NCBI RefSeq assembly: GCF_003971235.1
Contig: NZ_CP034661.1
Coordinates: 2,604,001-2,668,000 of the forward strand
From: Chryseobacterium aureum
GTDB taxonomy: Bacteria > Bacteroidota > Bacteroidia > Flavobacteriales > Weeksellaceae
Reading direction: 5' to 3'
Length of the DNA: 64,000 nucleotides
Each line of letters starts with the position of its first letter. The first letter of the stretch is position 1. The notes beneath the pieces are model-generated. The model searched no databases. It saw only the letters and a program-made list of their open reading frames with translations, and had not been told where the DNA came from. Shown piece by piece: positions 54,151 to 63,711 of the stretch. A program made the position numbers and the translations under genes.

Positions 54151-56544
54151 TGAATCTACAAATCTTACCGGATAATCTTCCACTTCTCCCTGGGTGAATG
54201 TTCCACAAGGGTTGTTCGTACTGCTTGTACTCATCACGACACGCATACGCGTTGGCTGGGTTCCTGTATACACGTTTCCACTAGCTACTGTAGGTACAGC
54301 AAAAGTAGCTGTTACAGGAGTTGTGGTACTTGCTGTAGTATTCAGAACTCTCTCACTGGTTTCAAATATTCCGTTTCTGTTAAAGTCTACCCATGCTGAA
54401 ACTCCGTAAGAGCTGCTGGCACCCGGCCAGTATTTGTTTACAGAAATTTTATTATTGGCAGAACCTCTTTCAAAGATAATCATCTTAGTAGCATCCGTAG
54501 TATAATCTTTGTAACCATCCGATCCTGAATTGTTAAACATGATAGGAGTATTGGTAGGCGTAACGGTTACATTATTAATATATCCGCTGGTTCCTGTATT
54601 TCCTGTCGGGTTGGCTGTACAGTAAGTTAATGGCGGGGTTGTAAATGTTACACTTGGTGAGAAAGCACCGGTAGTCCCTCCACAAATTGTAGCGATCTGA
54701 ACCTCATATGCAGTCTGATCTACTAAGTTACTTAACAGCTGGCTGCTGGTAAGCGGCGTTGTAATGTTAATAGTAGTCCATGTAGCATCCGTTACTTTTT
54801 TGTATCTCAATGTATACGTTGCTCCTATTGCAGGAATCCAAGATACAAGAGCCGTACTTGCTGTAAGGTTTGAAACGGCAATATTACTTGGTGGAGCGGC
54901 TGAACAAGGTTGTAAAGCTATAACAGTTAATGTAAAGTCAACATAATTACCGTAAGCGGCAGGTCCACATGGAGTAATACTTCCTAACCAGGATGTTCCC
55001 ATTCTCACTCTGTAATTACCTGGAGCCTGCCCCGCGGCGATCGGGATAGTTCCCGTAGCTGTTGCAGCATAGGTAGTAGTAGCAAGGATAGTTTCTCCAG
55101 GGCCGGTGAAACTCATATCATTATTCCAGTCAACCCAAATATAATGATAATACGTACTTGTCCCTGATGTAGCCAGATTGACCGTTACAGAGGTACTTGG
55201 AATTGCAGAAACTACAGTAGCAGAATTATTCACATATGCTGTATAGCTGTTTGCCGTATAGTTCAAGTTTGCAATACCTCCTGTTGTAGTGATATTATTC
55301 AGGTAATATGATGTGCTTGAAGTACCCCCTGTAGGTATACAATATCCTGTATAGAAAGAAACGGGTCCTTTCCAGGTACTTTGATCCGTAGCACTGCATC
55401 TTGCTCTTACCCAGGCATAATATGTTGTGTTAGGAGTAAGCGGTGAAAGGGTTGCCGTAGTTCCGGAAGGAACGTTTTGTGATGGCACCGTTGCACCTGT
55501 TGGAGCAGTATTACTTGTACTGTAATAAATATCATACCCTGCTGCAGGAACATATCCAAAAGCTGTCCAGTTCAGCACTGCGCTCGTAGGAGTTACCGTA
55601 CCGATAGATAACGATCCGGTTGCAGGCATAGGCGGACATGTAGCAGGAGTAGTAATGGTTATAGGCCCAGACCATGTACTTTGGTCCGTAGCACTACATT
55701 TTGCTCTTACCCATGCATAATACGTTGTGTTAGGTACTAACGGAGAAAGAGTTGCTGTGGTTCCGGAAGGTACATTTTGCGACGGCACTGTTGCTGCTGT
55801 AGGAGCAGTGTTGGTAGTGCTGTAATAAATATCATATCCCCCTGCAGGTGCAGATGAATATGCTGTCCAGTTCAACACTGCACTGGTAGGTGTTATTGTA
55901 CCTGTAGATAAAGTACCTCCCGGAGGCATTGGTAAACAGGTAGGAGGTGTTCCAAAAGTTAGCCGGACATTTGGTCTGTTTGCAGTTACTGTACCATTCC
56001 CGGTCGGTGCTGTAGTATCAGCTTCAAAATACATATGACCTGCCGTGGCAGTACTGTATTTAAAGCCTGCACCAGCGGTACCGGAACCTCCACCGGATCC
56101 CCCATAGTTGGTTTCAACCAAAACCATAAGGTTATCCGTTCCATTGTAGCTGTATGGAAGCTGTAATTGAAGTGTATTCCATCCAACTGCAAGGCTGGTC
56201 ACGTTCGCACTATATACTAAAGTAGCTCCAGTAGTTACCGTATTCCAGTTTTGCGCCGTGATGGCTGTAGTAGTGGATGGTACGGATTTTAAATAAACTT
56301 TTACCGGGAAGGTAATGTTCATGGTTGCGGTAGCCTCCCATCCTACGGACAAGATGCTTCCTCCGCCAGGAGTGTTTATTTCTGCAGCAGTATATAGCGA
56401 TGCAGATCTCTGATACCCATAATAGGGTGTCAGGGGATATCGCTGCGTACTGGTTCCTGTCCCAATGGTTACGACCTGGGCATGTAATGAGAGCCCAAAG
56501 ATCAAACCGAGAAACAGAATTAAAGAGGTAAAGAGTTTCTTCAT
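51868..56544 (-). CDS. Giant GEVED/fibronectin-III surface protein with T9SS sorting domain (paralog 1)
   Basis: 1,558 residues. Signal peptide (MKKLFTSLILFLGLIFGLSLHAQ), an N-terminal jelly-roll-like domain (about 25-200), two nearly identical FN3 modules (PTSAVLNWTAY type, about 205-400), then alternating GEVED domains (each ending GEVEDYPVRF, GEVEDYRVRI or GEVEDYTVRI) and FN3 modules (AAPPSNIAVSNLTASTALVSW type), and a type A sorting domain (IYPNPVSSVLFV ... YVIDIEDNGNTVQKKFIKE). It would be exported by T9SS and attached to the cell surface or released. Likely an adhesin or matrix protein; ligand unknown. Confidence 0.88.
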   Translation of the reverse strand: MKKLFTSLILFLGLIFGLSLHAQVVTIGTGTSTQRYPLTPYYGYQRSASLYTAAEINTPGGGSILSVGWEATATMNITFPVKVYLKSVPSTTTAITAQNWNTVTTGATLVYSANVTSLAVGWNTLQLQLPYSYNGTDNLMVLVETNYGGSGGGSGTAGAGFKYSTATAGHMYFEADTTAPTGNGTVTANRPNVRLTFGTPPTCLPMPPGGTLSTGTITPTSAVLNWTAYSSAPAGGYDIYYSTTNTAPTAATVPSQNVPSGTTATLSPLVPNTTYYAWVRAKCSATDQSTWSGPITITTPATCPPMPATGSLSIGTVTPTSAVLNWTAFGYVPAAGYDIYYSTSNTAPTGATVPSQNVPSGTTATLSPLTPNTTYYAWVRARCSATDQSTWKGPVSFYTGYCIPTGGTSSTSYYLNNITTTGGIANLNYTANSYTAYVNNSATVVSAIPSTSVTVNLATSGTSTYYHYIWVDWNNDMSFTGPGETILATTTYAATATGTIPIAAGQAPGNYRVRMGTSWLGSITPCGPAAYGNYVDFTLTVIALQPCSAAPPSNIAVSNLTASTALVSWIPAIGATYTLRYKKVTDATWTTINITTPLTSSQLLSNLVDQTAYEVQIATICGGTTGAFSPSVTFTTPPLTYCTANPTGNTGTSGYINNVTVTPTNTPIMFNNSGSDGYKDYTTDATKMIIFERGSANNKISVNKYWPGASSSYGVSAWVDFNRNGIFETSERVLNTTASTTTPVTATFAVPTVASGNVYTGTQPTRMRVVMSTSSTNNPCGTFTQGEVEDYPVRFVDSQPCSTAPPTGITVNNISATNATVSWISTVGATYTVRWRVAPSGAWQTASVPAGQNFYGITGLTEQTNYEVQVSTTCGGSTGAYSASVAFTTPPLAYCQMTGSGTNDHISNVTVTSSNLGVPAMNNTSVQTNYISYTTPETLITLDVNSQNNKISVSKGWTGATGNDAVTAWLDFDRNGQFTDAERILISPASTTSPVTATFAVPSTAYTGPLTTTMRVVLKRTSAPVMCQNAVDGEVEDYRVRIRPCSNATPNAPTFTTTHTSATVTITGTGVSYVVRYRVQGTTAWTSVYASTQLGNLPLVINGLTPATTYEVEVAAICGDIVGTATPIKTFTTRCDPTPPNVTVSNITPTTALITWAPLAASSTYTMRWRKVGTTTWNIVSLPAPPANTYVLGSTTALEPYTTYEVQIANQCNGETTLNPYSNPKVFTTERICQIPPPGLTITQLLPTSAAIQWDPFPGATYVLRYRKVGIPSWTEVPSIVNNLVLTGLTELTKYEMQVVNICNGTPGNYTPPYYFTTPTVIYCKMKGENSTGEHISKVTVKPTGKKTMENESGASTYTDYTGVPKTFIEMIQGSTDNEIIIEKKWTGTTYNEGIAVWIDFNRNGEFDINERVFTSSPNSNSPVSGKFNVPADAFVSMTDYKYVVMRVAMSRDGIPVNCADFKNGEVEDYTVRISKPITANPIDQTSIMIYPNPVSSVLFVKNISKRAKYTIYNAAGQVIANGILLNNQINVSKLINGVYVIDIEDNGNTVQKKFIKE

Positions 56545-56702
56545 AATGTTTTGGTTAGATATATATGTTAATCTTTACAAAACTAATCATATTTTTATCA
56601 ATAACCAATTAGATTAAGTAAATCATTATCATATACCAACAAAAGAATAACTCAAATAAATCATATCCATTCTAAAAACCAGATTTTATAGAATTTTTCA
56701 AA

Positions 56703-56734
56703 AAAATAAGCCTCCATTTCTGGAGGCTTATTCT
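56703..56734 (-). terminator. Terminator of the second GEVED/FN3 gene
   Basis: Same AAGCCTCC/GGAGGCTT hairpin as at 51820-51846, with a T-run on the minus strand. Confidence 0.85.
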
Positions 56735-59035
56735 ATCTGAAATGTAAGCTTATTTATTCTTTAATAAATTTCTTCTGAACAGTATTACCGTTATCTTCAA
56801 TATCTATTACATAAACACCATTAATCAATTTGCTTACATTGATCTGGTTGTTCAGTAGGATACCGTTTGCAATTACCTGTCCTGCCGAATTGTAGATTGT
56901 ATACTTAGCTCTCTTGCTGATATTCTTCACAAACAATACTGAACTTACAGGGTTAGGGTAAATCATGATACTGGTCTGATCAATAGGATTGGCAGTGATG
57001 GGTTTAGAGATTCTTACCGTGTAATCCTCTACTTCTCCATTCTTGAAGTCTGCACAGTTTACAGGGATTCCATCTCTTGACATCGCTACTCTCATTACTA
57101 CATATTTGTAGTCCGTCATGCTTACAAATGCATCGGCAGGTACATTGAACTTACCGGATACAGGGCTGTTTGAATTAGGAGATGAAGTGAATACCCTCTC
57201 GTTGATATCAAACTCTCCGTTTCGGTTGAAGTCAATCCATACTGCGATTCCTTCGTTGTAAGTAGTTCCCGTCCATTTCTTCTCAATAATGATCTCATTA
57301 TCGGTTGAGCCCTGGATCATTTCAATGAATGTTTTAGGTACTCCTGTATAATCTGTATACGTAGATGCTCCTGATTCATTCTCCATTGTCTTCTTACCTG
57401 TCGGTTTAACCGTAACTTTAGAAATATGCTCTCCTGTAGAGTTCTCAGCCTTCATCTTACAGTAAATCACAGTTGGCGTTGTAAAGTAGTATGGAGGAGT
57501 ATAATTTCCTGGGGTACCGCTGCAGATATTCACCACCTGCATTTCGTATTTCGTTAATTCTGTAAGACCAGTCAGTACTAAGTTATTAACGATTGATGGT
57601 ACTTCTGTCCAGCTTGGAATGCCTACTTTTCTATAACGAAGAACATAGGTTGCTCCAGGGAAAGGATCCCACTGGATCGCTGCTGATGTAGGAAGCAGTT
57701 GGGTAATGGTCAATCCTGGAGGTGGAATCTGGCATATTCTTTCTGTTGTAAATACTTTAGGGTTTGAATATGGATTCAGTGTAGTTTCTCCGTTACACTG
57801 GTTGGCAATCTGAACTTCATACGTAGTGTATGGCTCTAAAGCTGTTGTACTTCCTAATACATAAGTATTGGCTGGTGGTGCTGGTAAACTTACGATATTC
57901 CAGGTTGTAGTTCCTACTTTTCTCCATCTCATCGTATACGTAGAACTCGCTGCAAGAGGTGCCCACGTAATCAATGCTGTAGTTGGAGTAATATTGCTTA
58001 CTGTTACATTAGGAGGTGTAGGATCACATCTTGTTGTAAAAGTCTTGATTGGTGTTGCTGTTCCGACAATGTCGCCACAAATTGCCGCTACTTCTACTTC
58101 ATAAGTCGTAGCTGGTGTTAATCCATTTATAACCAATGGAAGGTTACCCAATTGTGTTGAAGCATACACTGACGTCCAGGCAGTTGTTCCCTGAACTCTG
58201 TATCTTACCACATAGCTTACTCCCGTTCCTGTAATCGTTACAGTAGCTGATGTATGGGTAGTGGTAAAGGTAGGTGCATTAGGCGTTGCATTGCTGCAAG
58301 GTCTTATTCTTACTCTGTAGTCTTCTACTTCTCCGTCCACTGCATTCTGACACATTACAGGAGCACTTGTACGTTTCAGTACTACTCTCATAGTGGTTGT
58401 TAATGGTCCTGTGTAAGCTGTTGAAGGAACTGCAAAAGTAGCAGTAACCGGCGTAGTTGTGCTGGCAGCAGAAATTAAAATTCTTTCAGCATCTGTAAAC
58501 TGCCCGTTTCTGTCAAAGTCGATCCATGCCGTTACAGCATCGTTTCCGGTTGATCCGGTCCAGCCTTTTGCTACAGAGATTTTATTGTTCTGAGAATTAA
58601 CATCTAAAGTAATTAGCGTCTCAGGGGTAGTATAGCTGATATAGTTGGTCTGTACCGAAGTATTATTCATTGCCGGAACTCCAAGGTTCGAAGAGGTAAC
58701 TGTGACATTCGAAATATGGTCGTTGGTTCCGGTTCCTGTCATAGTACAGTAAGACAATGGCGGTGTAGTAAATGCTACCGATGCTGAGTAAGCTCCTGTA
58801 GATCCTCCACAGGTTGTAGAAACCTGAACTTCATAATTGGTCTGTTCTGTAAGACCTGTAATTCCATAGAAGTTCTGACCAGCCGGAACTGAAGCCGTCT
58901 GCCATGCTCCACTTGGTGCCACTCTCCATCTTACTGTATACGTAGCTCCAACAGTAGAAATCCATGATACAGTAGCTGTAGTTGCCGCAACGTTGTTTAC
59001 TACAATATTTGTTGGAGGAGCTGTAGAACAAGGTT
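56703..59035 (-). repeat. Near-identical 3' block of the two giant surface-protein genes, copy 2
   Basis: Partner of 51820-54150. The match includes the terminator and 3' untranslated region, so the duplicated unit extends beyond the coding sequence. Confidence 0.8.
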
Positions 59036-61187
59036 GTGAATCTACAAATTTAACCGCATAATCTTCCACTTCTCCCTGGGTGAATGTTCCACATGCATTA
59101 GCATTGTCGTAATATCTCATGACAACACGCATACGGGTAGGAAGAGTTCCTGTGTATACGTTTCCACTAGCTACTGTAGGTACAGCAAAAGTAGCTGTTA
59201 CAGGAGTTGTGGTGTTATAGGTGCTATTAAGGATTCTCTCACTGGTTTCAAATGTTCCGTTTCTGTTAAAGTCTACCCATGCTGAAACTCCATAAGATAC
59301 AGGAGAACCAGGCCAGTATTTGTTTACAGAAATTTTATTGTTGGCAGAACCTCTTTCAAAGATAACTACTCTTGTAGGATCTGGTGTATAATCTTTATAA
59401 TTGTCTGATCCCGAATTACTCAACATAATAGGAGTATTGGTAGGCGTAACGGTTACATTATTAATATATCCGCTCGTAGCAGTATTACTTGAAGGACCTG
59501 CGGTACAATATGTAAGAGGTGGGGTTGTGAAATTCACACTTGGTGAGAAAGCACCGGTAGTCCCTCCACACACCGTAGCTACCTGAACTTCGTATGCAGT
59601 CTGCTCTAATAACCCAGTAAGTAATTGGTTACTTACCAAAGGAGTATTTACAGTAATCTGCTGCCAGGCACCAGAAGGTGAAACTCTGTATCTTACAATA
59701 TAAGTAGCTCCTGTAGTCGACGTCCAAGTAACGTTAGCTGAAGAAGGAGTTAAGTTATTTACAGTAATGTTAGAAGGTGGAGCTGTAGTACATGCTGATA
59801 AATCTATAAGTTTAACAGCATAATCTTCAGTTTCACCATAAGAGTAAGTGCCACAAGCATTGATTGGGCTGTACTCATTCATTACAACACGCATTTTAGT
59901 AGTCAGGTTTCCAGTGTATACGTTTCCACTTGCGGTTGTAGGGATATTAAATGTTGCTGTAACCGGAGTTGTTGTATTACTTGGTGAAGTCAGCACTCTT
60001 TCAGAAGCTTCAAAAACGCCATTACGGTTAAAGTCAATCCAAACTCCTGTTAAGAAGCTGTACTGATAATCCGGCCATACTTTTGATACCGAAACGGTTG
60101 CTGTACCTCCTCTTACCAAAGTAACAATTCTTGTAGGATCAGTACTATAATCTGTATAACCACTTTGCCCGGAATTACTTACCATGGAAGGTGCTCCCTG
60201 TGCATTAACTGCAACCTGGCCAATGTACCCATCAATATAAGTACTGGTAGCGGCTGAATTACAATAGCTTAATGCTGGTGTTGTAAAGTTCACACTTGCT
60301 GAGAAGGCACCTGTAGAGCCTCCGCAGACAGTAGCTACCTGAACTTCATAGGCAGTCTGTTCCGTTAATCCGGTAATAAGCTGGTTTCCTACTAAAGGCG
60401 TGGTAACGTTAATTGTAATCCAAGGGCCTCCTGATAAAGGTCTGTATCTTACAACATAAGTAGCGCCTGCAGATAAATACCAACCAACATTCGCAGAAGT
60501 TGTTGTAAGGTTGGAAACTGTAATGTTTGTAGGTGGTGCTGCTGAACAAGCCGGCAGCGGATGGCTTTCAAACTGTATACGAGGAATATCCGCAAGTCTG
60601 TCCTTTGCAGTAGGTGGTGCTGCCGGATCTGGATTTGCTGTATCTTCGTAATAAATCATACCTCTATTGGCTCCTGCATTATAAGATCCCCAAGCCGTAC
60701 CTGGTGATGATGCATAACCTGGAGTCTTTTCATTAACAGCAACCACAAGATTGTCCGTTCCATTCCATAGAAATGGTGTTGCCAATTGAAGAGTTACCCA
60801 GTTTCCGTTGGTAAGGGTAGGCAATACTCCGTTATATACCTGAGTAAGGGAGCTTAAAGGAATCCAGTTTGTGGCAGTTGCAAAATTGTTTTGGGTAGTA
60901 TTCCCCATGTATACCACCCAATCCTTATATACATCCTGAGAGGTTGCAACGGTGGTGGAATAAAACTTGATTGCTGTGATATAGGTCGACGTACCAATAG
61001 CAGTCGAAACTTCCGATGCAGTATAAATCTGCTGGGAATAGCTATACCCGTAATAAGAACGTATAGGGAGATACACTGAGGTACCCGTTCCTGTCCCAAT
61101 CTGGCCTGCCTGAGCCGAGACTTTGGATACAAAGCCTGTACAAATCAAACAGAGAAACAGAATTAAAGAGGTAAAGAATTTCTTCAT
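56754..61187 (-). CDS. Giant GEVED/fibronectin-III surface protein with T9SS sorting domain (paralog 2)
   Basis: 1,477 residues from the ATG at 61187 (MKKFFTSLILFLCLICTGF signal peptide); an ATG four codons earlier (61199) is also open. After a different N-terminal domain (about 28-215, including MGNTTQNNFATATNW) come alternating FN3 (PPTNITVSNLTTTSANVGW) and GEVED modules, three consecutive FN3 modules near 1000-1270, a last GEVED domain and the same type A sorting domain as paralog 1. It lacks the two leading FN3 modules of paralog 1. Same export route. The two genes are co-directional, 210 bp apart, each with its own terminator. Confidence 0.88.
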   Translation of the reverse strand: MKKFFTSLILFLCLICTGFVSKVSAQAGQIGTGTGTSVYLPIRSYYGYSYSQQIYTASEVSTAIGTSTYITAIKFYSTTVATSQDVYKDWVVYMGNTTQNNFATATNWIPLSSLTQVYNGVLPTLTNGNWVTLQLATPFLWNGTDNLVVAVNEKTPGYASSPGTAWGSYNAGANRGMIYYEDTANPDPAAPPTAKDRLADIPRIQFESHPLPACSAAPPTNITVSNLTTTSANVGWYLSAGATYVVRYRPLSGGPWITINVTTPLVGNQLITGLTEQTAYEVQVATVCGGSTGAFSASVNFTTPALSYCNSAATSTYIDGYIGQVAVNAQGAPSMVSNSGQSGYTDYSTDPTRIVTLVRGGTATVSVSKVWPDYQYSFLTGVWIDFNRNGVFEASERVLTSPSNTTTPVTATFNIPTTASGNVYTGNLTTKMRVVMNEYSPINACGTYSYGETEDYAVKLIDLSACTTAPPSNITVNNLTPSSANVTWTSTTGATYIVRYRVSPSGAWQQITVNTPLVSNQLLTGLLEQTAYEVQVATVCGGTTGAFSPSVNFTTPPLTYCTAGPSSNTATSGYINNVTVTPTNTPIMLSNSGSDNYKDYTPDPTRVVIFERGSANNKISVNKYWPGSPVSYGVSAWVDFNRNGTFETSERILNSTYNTTTPVTATFAVPTVASGNVYTGTLPTRMRVVMRYYDNANACGTFTQGEVEDYAVKFVDSQPCSTAPPTNIVVNNVAATTATVSWISTVGATYTVRWRVAPSGAWQTASVPAGQNFYGITGLTEQTNYEVQVSTTCGGSTGAYSASVAFTTPPLSYCTMTGTGTNDHISNVTVTSSNLGVPAMNNTSVQTNYISYTTPETLITLDVNSQNNKISVAKGWTGSTGNDAVTAWIDFDRNGQFTDAERILISAASTTTPVTATFAVPSTAYTGPLTTTMRVVLKRTSAPVMCQNAVDGEVEDYRVRIRPCSNATPNAPTFTTTHTSATVTITGTGVSYVVRYRVQGTTAWTSVYASTQLGNLPLVINGLTPATTYEVEVAAICGDIVGTATPIKTFTTRCDPTPPNVTVSNITPTTALITWAPLAASSTYTMRWRKVGTTTWNIVSLPAPPANTYVLGSTTALEPYTTYEVQIANQCNGETTLNPYSNPKVFTTERICQIPPPGLTITQLLPTSAAIQWDPFPGATYVLRYRKVGIPSWTEVPSIVNNLVLTGLTELTKYEMQVVNICSGTPGNYTPPYYFTTPTVIYCKMKAENSTGEHISKVTVKPTGKKTMENESGASTYTDYTGVPKTFIEMIQGSTDNEIIIEKKWTGTTYNEGIAVWIDFNRNGEFDINERVFTSSPNSNSPVSGKFNVPADAFVSMTDYKYVVMRVAMSRDGIPVNCADFKNGEVEDYTVRISKPITANPIDQTSIMIYPNPVSSVLFVKNISKRAKYTIYNSAGQVIANGILLNNQINVSKLINGVYVIDIEDNGNTVQKKFIKE

Positions 61188-61306
61188 AATGTTTTTCATT
61201 ATAATATTAATCAGACAAATCTAATCATTTTTTATTATTAAATTATGGGTACATTTAGGTTTTTTTTGAAAAAAAATAACATTTTAGTTATTTATGCTTT
61301 AAATAA

Positions 61307-61335
61307 AGAAATCCCCGGGAATTCCGGGGATTTAC
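61307..61335 (-). terminator. Terminator of the metalloprotease gene
   Basis: AAATCCCCGG and CCGGGGATTT with a short loop, A-rich on the left so that the minus-strand RNA ends in U residues; 20 bp beyond the stop. Confidence 0.85.
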
Positions 61336-61354
61336 TCATATTCAAAGGTTATCT

Positions 61355-63376
61355 TTATTTCTTGATGAATTTAAAGTTTTCTGAAATAGCATTGTCTTTT
61401 ACAGTAATAATATAATTACCTCTTAACAACTCACCTACATTTACTTTATTATTATCAATTGTGCCTTTTTTCACAAGCTGCCCTACTGCATTATAGATTT
61501 CGAAAGTAGCTTTAGCAGAAACTTTAGTAACGTTCAATACATCATTTACAGGATTTGGATAGATTCCGAAATTATCTTTCTTATCCACCTCGCTTGTCCC
61601 TAAAAACTGAGCTTTCATTACTTTTCTCTGAGAAGTTGTGAAGCTTCCGCCAGATAATAAAACAGTTCCTGATGTAGTTTTGATGTTATAGTATCCTCCA
61701 TCCAGAGCAATACCGTCTCCATAAGAGTCATTGATGGTGAAAGTATAGCAGTCATCTGTACTTAATGTCCAGTTCTGAGTGATTAAAGTAGGAAGAGAAG
61801 TTGCTGTTTGAGGAGAGTCTGTATAACCACTTCCGCTATAGACCGTAGTTCCTGCACTGTTCTTTAATGTCCAGCTGGTTTCAGATCCATAATAATCTAA
61901 CTGAAGATTGAATACTACATTTTGGGCTACCGGCATTGGTGCTCCTACGTAAGTATCAGTAATAGTATTGTTAGAAGCTCTCTGATCCGCACCTCCATTT
62001 ACAGTACTGATGCTGATGGTCATTGGGCCACCCATTGTACCGGCAGTAACCGGAAGGCTAAGCAGCTGGGATTTATCCTGAGCAAGACTGCCTGTCCATG
62101 TATATGGAGTTTGTGCAACCCCATTAATTGTATAATTGATCTGTGCTGAAGTAAGAACAGATGTACCTCTGTTGAATAAAGATACCGGAACATTCAATGA
62201 TCCTGAACAAGTAACCGCAGAACAGGTTCTTTCTAATTTAACTTCAGCATCATTTGCAAATAAAGGAATTGCAATATCTTTCACTGATGTTTTCAAAGAA
62301 GCTCTTCTTGGAGAATTGTTCATTACCGCTGTAATTCTATCTTTCTGATTAATCGTAAAGATATTCATACAGGTGTCATTGGTATAGTCCATGTAGTTCT
62401 GAACCATTTCCATTACTGAAGGATCATCACAGCTTGCAATGTTAGTAGGGCAACCGCCATTAGAAGTATGAGCTGTAGGCGTATCTGCACAATAGTCGTC
62501 ACCACAATTGGCATCTCCCCAGATATGTCTTAATCCCAGGAAGTGGCCTACTTCATGAGTCATTGTTCTTCCTTTATCATAAGGAGCGGATAACAGGAAA
62601 GTACCGTTGGTATTCAAATCACTACTTCCAAATGTAGCATAGTTGGCAACAACACCGTCCGTTTTACCATATCCACCAAGCGGATCTAATCCAGGAAGGT
62701 TAGAACCATCCGGAAACTGAGCATATCCCAGCAAATTCGTATTTGGAGAAGCAAACTGCACACTCCACATATTCATATATTGAGTAGGATCCCAAATGGT
62801 TTCAGGTTTTACAAAGGCATCAATAGCATCTTTCTTAAAAGACGTCTGACATAGGTTTACTCTATCAATTCCATTGGTAGGATTTCCATTGGGATCTACT
62901 TTCGCTAATGCAAATTGAATCTGAACATCGGCACCTACAGCATTTGTATTAAATCCTGGGGTTCCCGACAATTTACGGTAATCCTGATTCATTACTGTAA
63001 TTTGAGATATTACCTGTTCATCTACAATATTGGGAGCCGTACCTACTGCCTGCCCACCGTGAATAACGTGAACAACTACAGGAATTGTGATAATACCCCC
63101 ATTCTGTGATTTTTCATTCTTAGCTTTTTGAATAAGTGGTCTTAACCAATCTTCAAACTGCTCCGTAGTAAGTCTTCCCGGAAAATGTCTTCTTAAGAAG
63201 TCTTCATATTCTGTTGTACCACATCTGTCGAAACCATTGGTTTTTGCAAGTTCCTGTGGAGATTTAGCAACAGATTCTTTCTTCTGTCTTGTCCAGCCAG
63301 TATTTTGTGCACTCATTAAACCGGCACATAATAAAGGTAATAAAAAGAGAGATTTTGAAGTAGTAGATTTTTGCAT
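61355..63376 (-). CDS. Secreted M43 (pappalysin-type) zinc metalloprotease with T9SS sorting domain
   Basis: 673 residues: signal peptide (1-24), N-terminal region with GFDRCGTTEYEDFLRR (a usual pro-region of these proteases), catalytic domain with HEVGHFLGLRH (His274, Glu275, His278, His284) and Met-turn in YMDYTNDTCMNIFT, Cys-rich DANCGDDYCADTP, a beta-sandwich region (about 370-590) and a type A T9SS sorting domain (IYPNPVNDVLNV ... NFKFIKK). It cleaves proteins outside the cell. Own terminator downstream. Confidence 0.92.
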   Translation of the reverse strand: MQKSTTSKSLFLLPLLCAGLMSAQNTGWTRQKKESVAKSPQELAKTNGFDRCGTTEYEDFLRRHFPGRLTTEQFEDWLRPLIQKAKNEKSQNGGIITIPVVVHVIHGGQAVGTAPNIVDEQVISQITVMNQDYRKLSGTPGFNTNAVGADVQIQFALAKVDPNGNPTNGIDRVNLCQTSFKKDAIDAFVKPETIWDPTQYMNMWSVQFASPNTNLLGYAQFPDGSNLPGLDPLGGYGKTDGVVANYATFGSSDLNTNGTFLLSAPYDKGRTMTHEVGHFLGLRHIWGDANCGDDYCADTPTAHTSNGGCPTNIASCDDPSVMEMVQNYMDYTNDTCMNIFTINQKDRITAVMNNSPRRASLKTSVKDIAIPLFANDAEVKLERTCSAVTCSGSLNVPVSLFNRGTSVLTSAQINYTINGVAQTPYTWTGSLAQDKSQLLSLPVTAGTMGGPMTISISTVNGGADQRASNNTITDTYVGAPMPVAQNVVFNLQLDYYGSETSWTLKNSAGTTVYSGSGYTDSPQTATSLPTLITQNWTLSTDDCYTFTINDSYGDGIALDGGYYNIKTTSGTVLLSGGSFTTSQRKVMKAQFLGTSEVDKKDNFGIYPNPVNDVLNVTKVSAKATFEIYNAVGQLVKKGTIDNNKVNVGELLRGNYIITVKDNAISENFKFIKK

Positions 63377-63654
63377 CTTTAATTTTTATAAACTTTACAA
63401 ATATATTAGTTTTTGATAAAAGCCATAACATATTTTAAAAAATAATCAGCAAATTTTACAAAAACATAAATATCAATCCATATTTTACATCAATATTCAC
63501 TTTTCAGTTACTTATTTTCATTAGCAATCCCTTTCAACAAAAAGAACAGATCAATATGAATGTTCTAATAGATATTACCTCATGATTATAAATTTAAAAT
63601 AATACAATTAAAATAATATCTCAGGGTATATACCTTCAGGCCTTTAAATATAAA
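63377..63654. other. Intergenic region upstream of the metalloprotease gene
   Basis: About 280 bp of AT-rich DNA with no ORF of note. It should hold the metalloprotease promoter; no exact TAnnTTTG is obvious in the right place. Confidence 0.5.
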
Positions 63655-63683
63655 AACAGTAAAGCCGGGAACTTCCCGGCCTT
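63655..63683 (-). terminator. Terminator of the partial beta-barrel gene
   Basis: GCCGGGAA (63664-63671) and TTCCCGGC (63673-63680) form an almost loopless palindromic stem flanked by A/T tracts, 29 bp beyond the stop codon at 63712. Confidence 0.75.
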
Positions 63684-63711
63684 ATCTTATGTAGAATCAG
63701 AATATCTGTTT

